A DNA stretch of 64,000 bases from Andrena cerasifolii. Lineage: Eukaryota > Arthropoda > Insecta > Hymenoptera > Andrenidae. This document shows, piece by piece, positions 1 to 9,870 of this stretch (positions are counted from its first letter, which is position 1; each line of letters starts with the position of its first letter). The DNA lies in the NCBI RefSeq assembly GCF_050908995.1, contig NW_027484968.1, positions 21,363-85,362 on the forward strand, written 5' to 3'. The notes below the pieces were generated by a model. That model saw nothing but the letters and a program-made list of their open reading frames with translations, did not search any database and was not told the DNA's origin. The position numbers were made by a program, and so were the translations under genes.

Positions 1-68
1 TTTGAAGCTGAAATTTAGTATACCTCTTTCCACTTCATTTTCTCCAGATTTAATGGCCAAAATCTGGC

Positions 69-78
69 GAAAATTTTC
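69..78. repeat. A/T-rich 10-bp palindrome GAAAATTTTC
   Basis: Perfect palindrome within ctggcgaaaattttcag. In monomers of the gatttaatgg group it usually becomes cgaaaatttcgag, which shortens the palindrome and creates a CpG. With the neighbouring caaaat and caaaattg tracts it forms the most A-tract-rich part of the unit, which may favour DNA bending. Confidence 0.7.
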
Positions 79-144
79 AGAATACACAGAATTGGGCTTT
101 GTAGCAGGAGAAAATGCCGTCGAAAGAGATGGCACAAAGTAATG

Positions 145-154
145 TCTCCGGAGA
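145..154. repeat. Perfect 10-bp palindrome TCTCCGGAGA, once per monomer
   Basis: It is present in almost every monomer. It is broken by ctgcgg in the gtcaaaag subfamily (for example 4552, 9460, 18722), by ctccggggag near 2623, 29455, 31405 and 32520, by an extra c near 411 and by ctccagag near 36122. A symmetric site could bind a dimeric protein, but conservation may only reflect recent amplification of the array. Confidence 0.75.
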
Positions 155-313
155 GCAAATCAAAGAGCGAGATGTGGCGCAGACGTTTCGAGACAGTGAC
201 TGATTAACGAAGAGACGCAGAATTTTCGAACGCCTCTTATTTGCAACTTTAAGCCGATGCATTTGAAGCTGAAATTTAGTATACCTCTTTCGACTTCATG
301 TTCTCCTGATATA

Positions 314-321
314 TTGGCCAA
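314..321. repeat. 8-bp palindrome TTGGCCAA, subfamily-variable
   Basis: It is intact in gatatattggcc monomers and lost in ttgacc (C-type), atggcg (A-type), ttgccc (right half) and ttggtc (30756) forms. This is therefore one of the least conserved dyads in the unit and a useful class marker rather than a likely functional site. Confidence 0.6.
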
Positions 322-454
322 AATCTGGCGAAAATTTTCAGAATGCACAAAATTGGGCTTTGTAACAGGAGAACATGCCGTCGAAAGAGATGGCACAAAG
401 TAACGTCTCCCGGAGAGCAAATCAAAGAGCGAGAAGTGGCGCAGATGTTTCGAT

Positions 455-465
455 ACAGTGACTGT
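455..465. repeat. Odd-centred dyad ACAGTGACTGT
   Basis: Five-base arms around a central g. Full 11-bp symmetry is present in monomers with cagtgactgttt; the commoner cagtgactgatt form keeps nine bases (CAGTGACTG). The right-half gatagtgactg form keeps only AGTGACT. Two variant states on the same side extend or weaken the dyad in a subfamily-specific way. Confidence 0.65.
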
Positions 466-820
466 TTAACGAAGAGACGCAGAATTTTCGAACGCCTCTT
501 GAAAGGCCTGCGCCTCTTATTTGCAACTTTAAGGCGATGCCTTTGAAGCTGAAATTTAGTATACCGCTTTCCACTTCATGTTCTCCTGATATATTGGCCA
601 AAATCTGGCGAAAATTTTCAGAACGCACAGAATTGGGCTTTGTAGCAGGAGAAAATGCCGTCGAAAGAGATGGCACAAAGTAATGTCTCCGGAGAGCAAA
701 TCAAAGAGCGAGATGTGGCGCAGATGTTTCGAGACAGTGACTGATTAACGAAGAGACGCAGAATTTTCGAACGCCTCTTGAAAGGCGTGCGCCTCTTATT
801 TGCAACTTTAAGGCGATGCC

Positions 821-2125
821 TTTGAAGCTGAAATTTAGTATACCGCTTTCCACTTCATGTTCTCCTGATATATTGGCCAAAATCTGGCGAAAATTTTCAG
901 ATCGCACAGAATTGGGCTTTGTAGCAGGAGAAAATGCCGTCGAAAGAGATGGCACAAAGGAACGTCTCCGGAGAGCAAATCAAAGAGTGAGATGTGGCGC
1001 AGATGTTTCGAGACAGTGACTGATTAACGAAGGGACGCAGAATTTTCGAACGCTCTTGAAAGGCGTGCGCCTCTTATTTGCAACTTTAAGGCGATGCCCT
1101 TGAAGCTGAAATTTAGTATACCTCTTTCGACTTCATGTTCTCCTGATATATTGGCCAAAATATGGTGAAAATTTTCAGAATGCACAAAATTGGGTATGTA
1201 ACAGCAGAACATGCCGTCGAAAGAGATGGCACAAAGTAACGTCTCCGGAGAGCAAAGCAAAGAGCGAGATGTGGCGCAGATGTTTCGAGACAGTGACTGA
1301 TTAACGAAGAGACGCAGAATTTTCGAACGCCTCTTGAAAGGCGTGCGCCTCTTATTTGCAACTTTAAGGCGATGCCTTTGAAGCTGAAATTTAGTATACC
1401 TCTTTCCACTTCATTTTCTCCAGATTTAATGGCCAAAATCTGGCGAAAATTTCGAGAATGCACAAAATTGGGCTTTGTAATAGGAGAACATGCCGTCGAA
1501 AGAGGTGGAACAAAGTAACGTCTCCGGAGAGCAAATCAAAGAGCGAGAAGTGGCGCAGATGTTTCGAGACAGTGACTGTTTAACGAAGACACGCAGAATT
1601 TTCGAACGCCTCTTGAAAGGCCTGCGCCTCTTATTTGCAACTTTAAGGCGATGCCTTTGAAGCTGAAATTTAGTATACCTATTTTGAATTCACGTTCTCC
1701 TGATATATTGGCCAAAATCTGGAGAAAATTTTCAGAATGCACAAAATTGGGCTTTGTAACAGGAGAACATGCCGTCGAAAGAGATGGCACAAAGTAACGT
1801 CTCCGGAGAGCAAATCATAGAGCGAGATGTGGCGCAGATGTTTCGAGACAGTGACTGATTAACGAAGAGACGCAGAATTTTCGAACGCCTCTTATTTGCA
1901 ACTTTAAGCCGCTGCATTTGAAGCCGAAATTTAGTATACCTCTTTCCACTTCATGTCCTCCTGATATATTGGCCAAAATCTGGCGAAAATTTTCAGAATG
2001 CACAGAATTGGGCTTTGTAGCAGGAGAATATGCCGTCGAAAGAGATGGCACAAAGTAACGTCTCCGGAGAGCAAATCAAAGAACGAGAAGTGGCGCAGAT
2101 GTTTCGATACAGTGACTGTTTAACG
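821..2125 (+). repeat. Block repeated at 2210-bp spacing, copy 1
   Basis: Monomers at 821, 1099, 1377, 1656 and the first part of 1917 match, in order and in length (278, 278, 279, 261), those at 3031, 3309, 3587, 3866 and 4127. Shared rare markers include agatcgcac in the first unit, gggtatgtaac with acagcagaac in the second, agaggtggaac in the third and aagccgctgcattt in the fourth. Small differences (ggcacaaagg versus ggcacaaagt; gaattcacg versus gacttcacg; ggagaaaa versus gacgaaaa) show divergence since duplication. Similarity fades after about 2125, where gaagagacg here meets gaagacacg in the partner. Confidence 0.88.
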
Positions 2126-3030
2126 AAGAGACGCAGAATTTTCGAACGCCTCTTGAAAGGCCTGCGCCTCTTATTTGCAACTTTAAGGCGATGCCTTTGA
2201 AGCTGAAATTTAGTATACCGCTTTCCACTTCATGTTCTCCTGATATATTGGCCAAAATCTGGCGAAAATTTTCAGAACGCACAGAATTGGGCTTTGTAGC
2301 AGGAGAAAATGCCGTCGAAAGAGATGGCACAAAGTAATGTCTCCGGAGAGCAAATCAAAGAGCGAGATGTGGCGCAGATGTTTCGAGACAGTGACTGATT
2401 AACGAAGAGACGCAGAATTTTCGAACGCTCTTGAAAGGCGTGCGCCTCTTATTTGCAACTTTAAGGCGATGCTTTTGAAGCTGAAATTTAGTATACCGCT
2501 TTCCACTTCATGTTCTCCTGATATATTGGCCAAAATCTGGCGAAAATTTTCAGAATACACAGAATTGGGCTTTGTAGCAGGAGAAAATGCCGTCGAAAGA
2601 GATGGCACAAAGTAACGTCTCCGGGGAGCAAAGCAAAGAGCGAGATGTGGCGCAGATGTTTCGAGACAGTGACTGATTAACGAAGAGACGCAGAATTTTC
2701 GAACGCCTCTTGAAAGGCGTGCGCCTCTTATTTGCAACTTTAAGGCGATGCCTTTGAAGCTGAAATTTAGTATACCGCATTCCACTTCATGTTCTCCTGA
2801 TATATTGGCCAAAATATGGCGAAAATTGTCAGAATGCACAAAATTGGGCATGTAACAGGAGAACATGCCGTCGAAAGAGATGGCACAAAGTAACGTCTCC
2901 GGAGAGCAAAGCAAAGAGCGAGATGTGGCGCAGATGTTTCGAGACAGTGACTGATTAACGAAGAGACGCAGAATTTTCGAACGCCTCTTGAAAGGCGTGC
3001 GCCTCTTATTTGCAACTTTAAGGCGATGCC
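2126..3030 (+). repeat. Segment between the 2210-bp repeats, related to 29.0-30.1 kb
   Basis: Units starting at 2196, 2474 and 2753 carry ccgctttcc or ccgcattcc, gtagcaggagaaaat, a gcttttgaag start, ctccggggagc and aattgtcag. The same markers in the same order recur at 29031, 29309 and 29588 and again at 32095, 32373 and 32652, roughly 26.8 and 29.9 kb away. The unit at 2753 has gcattcc, apparently private. This is long-range similarity within the array rather than local tandem duplication. The agcaaagcaaag variant here removes a stop that otherwise closes the minus-strand frame. Confidence 0.85.
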
Positions 3031-4335
3031 TTTGAAGCTGAAATTTAGTATACCGCTTTCCACTTCATGTTCTCCTGATATATTGGCCAAAATCTGGCGA
3101 AAATTTTCAGATCGCACAGAATTGGGCTTTGTAGCAGGAGAAAATGCCGTCGAAAGAGATGGCACAAAGTAACGTCTCCGGAGAGCAAATCAAAGAGTGA
3201 GATGTGGCGCAGATGTTTCGAGACAGTGACTGATTAACGAAGGGACGCAGAATTTTCGAACGCTCTTGAAAGGCGTGCGCCTCTTATTTGCAACTTTAAG
3301 GCGATGCCCTTGAAGCTGAAATTTAGTATACCTCTTTCGACTTCATGTTCTCCTGATATATTGGCCAAAATATGGTGAAAATTTTCAGAATGCACAAAAT
3401 TGGGTATGTAACAGCAGAACATGCCGTCGAAAGAGATGGCACAAAGTAACGTCTCCGGAGAGCAAAGCAAAGAGCGAGATGTGGCGCAGATGTTTCGAGA
3501 CAGTGACTGATTAACGAAGAGACGCAGAATTTTCGAACGCCTCTTGAAAGGCGTGCGCCTCTTATTTGCAACTTTAAGGCGATGCCTTTGAAGCTGAAAT
3601 TTAGTATACCTCTTTCCACTTCATTTTCTCCAGATTTAATGGCCAAAATCTGGCGAAAATTTCGAGAATGCACAAAATTGGGCTTTGTAATAGGAGAACA
3701 TGCCGTCGAAAGAGGTGGAACAAAGTAACGTCTCCGGAGAGCAAATCAAAGAGCGAGAAGTGGCGCAGATGTTTCGAGACAGTGACTGTTTAACGAAGAC
3801 ACGCAGAATTTTCGAACGCCTCTTGAAAGGCCTGCGCCTCTTATTTGCAACTTTAAGGCGATGCCTTTGAAGCTGAAATTTAGTATACCTATTTTGACTT
3901 CACGTTCTCCTGATATATTGGCCAAAATCTGACGAAAATTTTCAGAATGCACAAAATTGGGCTTTGTAACAGGAGAACATGCCGTCGAAAGAGATGGCAC
4001 AAAGTAACGTCTCCGGAGAGCAAATCATAGAGCGAGATGTGGCGCAGATGTTTCGAGACAGTGACTGATTAACGAAGAGACGCAGAATTTTCGAACGCCT
4101 CTTATTTGCAACTTTAAGCCGCTGCATTTGAAGCCGAAATTTAGTATACCTCTTTCCACTTCATGTCCTCCTGATATATTGGCCAAAATCTGGCGAAAAT
4201 TTTCAGAATGCACAGAATTGGGCTTTGTAGCAGGAGAATATGCCGTCGAAAGAGATGGCACAAAGTAACGTCTCCGGAGAGCAAATCAAAGAACGAGAAG
4301 TGGCGCAGATGTTTCGATACAGTGACTGTTTAACG
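3031..4335 (+). repeat. Block repeated at 2210-bp spacing, copy 2
   Basis: This is the partner of 821-2125, with the same monomer order and lengths and the same rare markers. A related but not identical stretch, with the unusual tattttgacttcacg sequence, reappears near 33.5 kb, almost 30 kb away. Similar variants at widely separated places suggest that segments have been moved or copied over long distances in the array. Confidence 0.88.
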
Positions 4336-5223
4336 AAGACACGCAGAATTTTCGAACGCCTCTTGAAAGGCCTGCGCCTCTTATTTGCAACTTTAAGGCG
4401 ATGCCTTTGAAGCTGAAATTTAGTATACCTCTTTCCACTTCATTTTCTCCTGATATATTGGCCAAAATCTGGAGAAAATTTTCAGAATGCACAAAATTGA
4501 GCTTTGTAACAGGAAATCATGCCGTCAAAAGAGATGGCACAAAGTAACGTCTGCGGAGAGCAAATCAAAGAGCGAGATGTGGCGCAGATGTTTCGAGACA
4601 GCGACTGATTAACGAAGAGACGTAGAATTTTCGAACGCCTCTTGAAAGGCGTGCGCCTCTTATTTGCAACTTTAAGGCGATGCCTTTGAAGCTGAAATTT
4701 AGTATACCTCTTTCCACTTCATTTTCTCCTGATTTAATGGCCAAAATCTGGCGAAAATTTCGAGAATGCACAAAATTGGGCTTTGTAACAGGAGAACATG
4801 CCGTCGAAAGAGATGGCACAAAGTAACGTCTCCGGAGAGCAAATCAAAGAGCGAGATGTGGCGCAGATGTTTCGAGACAGTGACTGATTAACGAAGAGAC
4901 GCAGAATTTTCGAACGCCTCTTATTTGCAACTTTAAGCCGCTGCATTTGAAGCTGAAATTTAGTATACCTCTCTCCACTTCATTTTCTCCAGATTTAATG
5001 GCCAAAATCTGGCGAAAATTTCGAGAATGCACAAAATTGGGCTTTGTAATAGGAGAACATGCCGTCGAAAGAGATGGCACAAAGTAACGTCTCCGGAGAG
5101 CAAATCAAAGAGCGAGATGAGGCGCAGATGTTTCGAGACAGTGACTGATTAACGAAGAGACGCAGAATTTTCGAACGCTCTTGAAAGGCGTGCGCCTCTT
5201 ATTTGCAACTTTAAGGCGATGCC
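4336..5223 (+). repeat. Transition monomers before the trimer domain
   Basis: Units start at 4406 (279), 4685 (261) and 4946 (278). The 4406 unit has the linked set ctggagaaaa, aggaaatcat, gtcaaaag and ctgcggag, in which the ctccggag palindrome is lost. The 4685 unit is a 261-bp form on a gatttaatggcc background. A similar stretch occurs at 9314-9870 but lacks one 261-bp unit, so the spacing between equivalents is 4908 rather than 4647 bp. This one-monomer difference is what unequal exchange in register would produce. Confidence 0.85.
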
Positions 5224-6581
5224 TTTGAAGCTGAAATTTAGTATACCTCTTTCCACTTCATTTTCTCCTGATTTAATGGCGAAAATCTGGCGAAAATTTC
5301 GAGAATACACAAAATTGGGCTTTGTAACAGGAGAACATGCCGTCGAAAGAGATGGAAAAAAGTAACGTCTCCGGAGAGCAAATCAAAGAGCGAGATGTGG
5401 CGCAGATGTTTCGAGACAGTGACTGATTAACGAAGGGACGCAGAATTTTCGAACGCCTCTTGAAAGGCCTGCGCCTCTTATTTGCATCTTTAAGGCGATG
5501 CCTTTGAAGCTGAAATTTAGTATACCTCTTTTGACTTCATGTTCTCCTGATATATTGGCCAAAATCTGGCGAAAATTTTCAGAATGCACAAAATTGGGCT
5601 TTGTAACAGGAGAACATGCCGTCGAAAGAGATGGCACAAAGTAATGTCTCCGGAGAGCAAATCAAAGAGCGAGATGTGGCGCAGACGTTTCGAGACAGTG
5701 ACTGATTAACGAAGAGACGCAGAATTTTCGAACGCCTCTTATTTGCAACTTTAAGCCGATGCATTTGAAGCTGAAATTTAGTATACCTCTTTCGACTTCA
5801 TGTTCTCCTGATATATTGACCAAAATATAGCGAAAATTTTCAGAATGCACAGAATTGGGCTTTGTAACAGGAGAACATGCCGTCGAAAGAGATGGCACAA
5901 AGTAACGTCTCCGGAGAGCAAATCAAAGAGCGAGAAGTGGCGCAGATGTTTCGAGACAGTGACTGATTAACGAAGAGACGCAGAATTTTCGAACGCTCTT
6001 GAAAGGCGTGCGCCTCTTATTTGCAACTTTAAGGCGATGCCTTTGAAGCTGAAATTTAGTATACCTCTTTCCACTTCATTTTCTCCTGATTTAATGGCGA
6101 AAATCTGGCGAAAATTTCGAGAATACACAAAATTGGGCTTTGTAACAGGAGAACATGCCGTCGAAAGAGATGGAACAAAGTAACGTCTCCGGAGAGCAAA
6201 TCAAAGAGCGAGATGTGGCGCAGATGTTTCGAGACAGTGACTGATTAACGAAGAGACGCAGAATTTTCGAACGCCTCTTGAAAGGCCTGCGCCTCTTATT
6301 TGCATCTTTAAGGCGATGCCTTTGAAGCTGAAATTTAGTATACCTCTTTTGACTTCATGTTCTCCTGATATATTGGCCAAAATCTGGCGAAAATTTTCAG
6401 AATGCACAAAATTGGGCTTTGTAACAGGAGAACATGCCGTCGAAAGAGATGGCACAAAGTAACGTCTCCGGAGAGCAAATCATAGAGCGAGATGTGGCGC
6501 AGATGTTTCGAGACAGTGACTGGTTAACGAAGAGACGCAGAATTTTCGAACGCCTCTTATTTGCAACTTTAAGCCGATGCA

Positions 6582-6858
6582 TTTGAAGCTGAAATTTAGT
6601 ATACCTCTTTCGACTTCATGTTCTCCTGATATATTGACCAAAATATGGCGAAAATTTTCAGAATGCACAAAATTGGGCATGTAACAGGAGAACATGCCGT
6701 CGAAAGAGATGGCACAATGTAACGTCTCCGGAGAGCAAATCAAAGAGCGAGAAGTGGCGCAGATGTTTCGAGACAGTGACTGTTTAACGAAGAGACGCAG
6801 AATTTTCGAACGCTCTTGAAAGGCGTGCGCCTCTTATTTGCAACTTTACGGCGATGCC
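6582..6858 (+). repeat. Representative 277-bp monomer (both single-base losses)
   Basis: This unit combines gggcatgtaac and gaacgctcttg, two base losses about 150 bp apart. It is rare in the left half (6582, 11229) and common on the right (34863, 38743, 41231, 41508, 41785, 42063, 42619, 42896, 45662, 45939, 49818, 50095, 52024, 52301, 56719, 60618). Most right-half examples occur as adjacent pairs with gcacttgaag and gcccttgaag starts, a repeated two-unit module. The 6582 and 11229 copies also share caactttacgg, a private variant showing that they are duplicates at 4647-bp spacing. Confidence 0.9.
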
Positions 6859-8216
6859 TTTGAAGCTGAAATTTAGTATACCTCTTTCCACTTCATTTTC
6901 TCCTGATTTAATGGCCAAAATCTGGCGAAAATTTCGAGAATGCACAAAATTGGGCTTTGTAATAGGAGAACATGCCGTCGAAAGAGATGGAACAAAGTAA
7001 CGTCTCCGGAGAGCAAATCAAAGAGCGAGAAGTGGCGCAGATGTTTCGAGACAGTGACTGTTTAAAGAAGACACGCAGAATTTTCGAACGCCTCTTGAAA
7101 GGCGTGCGCCTCTTATTTGCATCTTTAAGGCGATGCCTTTGAAGCTGAAATTTAGTATACCTCTTTTGACTTCATGTTCTCCTGATATATTGGCCAAAAT
7201 CTGGCGAAAATTTTCAGAATGCACAAAATTGGGCTTTGTAACAGGAGAACATGCCGTCGAAAGAGATGGCACAAAGTAACGTCTCCGGAGAGCAAATCAA
7301 AGAGCGAAATGTGGCGCAGATGTTTCGAGACAGTGACTGATTAACGAAGAGACGCAGAATTTTCGAACGCCTCTTATTTGCAACTTTAAGCCGCTGCATT
7401 TGAAGCTGAAATTTAGTATACCTCTCTCCACTTCATTTTCTCCAGATTTAATGGCCAAAATCTGGCGAAAATTTCGAGAATGCACAAAATTGGGCTTTGT
7501 AATAGGAGAACATGCCGTCGAAAGAGATGGCACAAAGTAACGTCTCCGGAGAGCAAATCAAAGAGCGAGATGAGGCGCAGATGTTTCGAGACAGTGACTG
7601 ATTAACGAAGAGGCGCAGAATTTTCGAACGCCTCTTGAAAGGCCTGCGCCTCTTATTTGCATCTTTAAGGCGATGCCTTTGAAGCTGAAATTTAGTATAC
7701 CTCTTTTGACTTCATGTTCTCCTGATATATTGGCCAAAATCTGGCGAAAATTTTCAGAATGCACAAAATTGGGCTTTGTAACAGGAGAACATGCCGTCGA
7801 AAGAGATGGCACAAAGTAATGTCTCCGGAGAGCAAATCAAAGAGCGAGATGTGGCGCAGACGTTTCGAGACAGTGACTGATTAACGAAGAGACGCAGAAT
7901 TTTCGAACGCCTCTTATTTGCAACTTTAAGCCGATGCATTTGAAGCTGAAATTTAGTATACCTCTTTCGACTTCATGTTCTCCTGATATATTGACCAAAA
8001 TATGGCGAAAATTTTCAGAATGCACAGAATTGGGCTTTGTAACAGGAGAACATGCCGTCGAAAGAGATGGAACAAAGTAACGTCTCCGGAGAGCAAATCA
8101 AAGAGCGAGATGTGGCGCAGATGTTTCGAGACAGTGACTGATTAACGAAGAGACGCAGAATTTTCGAACGCTCTTGAAAGGCGTGCGCCTCTTATTTGCA
8201 TCTTTAAGGCGATGCC

Positions 8217-9034
8217 TTTGAAGCTGAAATTTAGTATACCTCTTTCCACTTCATTTTCTCCTGATTTAATGGCGAAAATCTGGCGAAAATTTCGAGAATA
8301 CACAAAATTGGGCTTTGTAACAGGAGAACATGCCGTCGAAAGAGATGGAACAAAGTAACGTCTCCGGAGAGCAAATCAAAGAGCGAGATGTGGCGCAGAT
8401 GTTTCGAGACTGTGACTGATTAACGAAGAGGCGCAGAATTTTCGAACGCCTCTTGAAAGGCCTGCGCCTCTTATTTGCATCTTTAAGGCGATGCCTTTGA
8501 AGCTGAAATTTAGTATACCTCTTTTGACTTCATGTTCTCCTGATATATTGGCCAAAATCTGGCGAAAATTTTCAGAATGCACAAAATTGGGCTTTGTAAC
8601 AGGAGAACATGCCGTCGAAAGAGATGGCACAAAGTAATGTCTCCGGAGAGCAAATCAAAGAGCGAGATGTGGCGCAGACGTTTCGAGACAGTGACTGATT
8701 AACGAAGAGACGCAGAATTTTCGAACGCCTCTTATTTGCAACTTTAAGCCGATGCATTTGAAGCTGAAATTTAGTATACCTCTTTCGACTTCATGTTCTC
8801 CTGATATATTGACCAAAATATAGCGAAAATTTTCAGAATGCACAGAATTGGGCTTTGTAACAGGAGAACATGCCGTCGAAAGAGATGGCACAAAGTAACG
8901 TCTCCGGAGAGCAAATCAAAGAGCGAGAAGTGGCGCAGATGTTTCGAGACAGTGACTGATTAACGAAGAGACGCAGAATTTTCGAACGCTCTTGAAAGGC
9001 GTGCGCCTCTTATTTGCAACTTTAAGGCGATGCC
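8217..9034 (+). repeat. Representative 818-bp trimer HOR unit
   Basis: Three monomers in fixed order. A: 279 bp, 8217-8495, with ctttccacttcatttt, gatttaatggcg, tttcgagaatac and gatggaaca. B: 261 bp, 8496-8756, with cttttgacttcatg and gatatattggcc, carrying the 18-bp deletion. C: 278 bp, 8757-9034, with ctttcgacttcatg, attgaccaaaata and the cgctcttg deletion. Trimers of 817-818 bp start at 5224, 6042, 7399, 8217, 9871, 10689, 12046, 12864, 14501 and 15319, and one isolated set starts at 33208. Their first members are not all of the A type, since those at 7399, 12046 and 14501 carry other variants. The three monomer types differ from each other more than equivalent members of neighbouring trimers do, which is the hallmark of an HOR. 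Confidence 0.9.
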
Positions 9035-9870
9035 TTTGAAGCTGAAATTTAGTATACCTCTTTCCACTTCATTTTCTCCTGATTTAATGGCGAAAATCTG
9101 GCGAAAATTTCGAGAATACACAAAATTGGGCTTTGTAGCAGGAGAATATGCCGTCGAAAGAGATGGCACAAAGTAACGTCTCCGGAGAGCAAATCAAAGA
9201 ACGAGAAGTGGCGCAGATGTTTCGATACAGTGACTGTTGAACGAAGACACGCAGAATTTTCGAACGCCTCTTGAAAGGCCTGCGCCTCTTATTTGCAACT
9301 TTAAGGCGATGCCTTTGAAGCTGAAATTTAGTATACCTCTTTCCACTTCATGTTCTCCTGATATATTGGCCAAAATCTGGAGAAAATTTTCAGAATGCAC
9401 AAAATTGAGCTTTGTAACAGGAAATCATGCCGTCAAAAGAGATGGCACAAAGTAACGTCTGCGGAGAGCAAATCAAAGAGCGAGATGTGGCGCAGATGTT
9501 TCGAGACAGCGACTGATTAACGAAGAGACGTAGAATTTTCGAACGCCTCTTGAAAGGCGTGCGCCTCTTATTTGCAACTTTAAGGCGATGCCTTTGAAGC
9601 TGAAATTTAGTATACCTCTCTCCACTTCATTTTCTCCAGATTTAATGGCCAAAATCTGGCGAAAATTTCGAGAATGCACAAAATTGGGCTTTGTAATAGG
9701 AGAACATGCCGTCGAAAGAGATGGCACAAAGTAACGTCTCCGGAGAGCAAATCAAAGAGCGAGATGAGGCGCAGATGTTTCGAGACAGTGACTGATTAAC
9801 GAAGAGACGCAGAATTTTCGAACGCTCTTGAAAGGCGTGCGCCTCTTATTTGCAACTTTAAGGCGATGCC

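Larger units (their letters stand above)
1..820 (+). repeat. Left-edge monomers
   Basis: Three monomers of 261, 280 and 279 bp start at 1, 262 and 542. The first is a 261-bp class unit with an uncommon gatttaatggcc plus ttttcagaatac combination, which looks like a recombinant between subfamilies. The 280-bp unit has one extra c in the ctccggag palindrome (ctcccggag near 408-416). The third carries the ccgctttcc and gtagcaggagaaaat variants that recur at 2196, 24604, 26278, 29031 and 32095. No boundary of the array is reached here. Confidence 0.85.
5224..9870 (+). repeat. 17-monomer segment (4647 bp), copy 1, built on the 818-bp trimer
   Basis: Starts at 5224, 5503, 5764, 6042, 6321, 6582, 6859, 7138, 7399, 7678, 7939, 8217, 8496, 8757, 9035, 9314 and 9593. 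Much of it is the trimer 279+261+278. The segment from about 5100 to about 8950 matches that from about 9750 to about 13600 at 4647-bp spacing. Shared rare variants include ggaaaaaagtaac (5352 and 9999), acaatgtaac (6715 and 11362) and ctttacggcg. Between about 6900 and 7530 the two copies differ over more than two monomers while matching on both sides, which suggests gene conversion or patchy exchange after duplication. Confidence 0.88.

Noticed and set aside
68..228. Eight-base inverted match CGAAAATT / AATTTTCG about 145 bp apart in the monomer, close to nucleosome length.
   Set aside because: An eight-base inverted match in 279 bp is expected by chance roughly once in two such sequences, so the spacing is not evidence of a nucleosome signal.
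310..316. TATA-box-like gatatatt in each monomer as a promoter.
   Set aside because: There is no accompanying initiator or transcript evidence; in many monomers it is replaced by gatttaat, and A/T runs of this kind are common in the unit.
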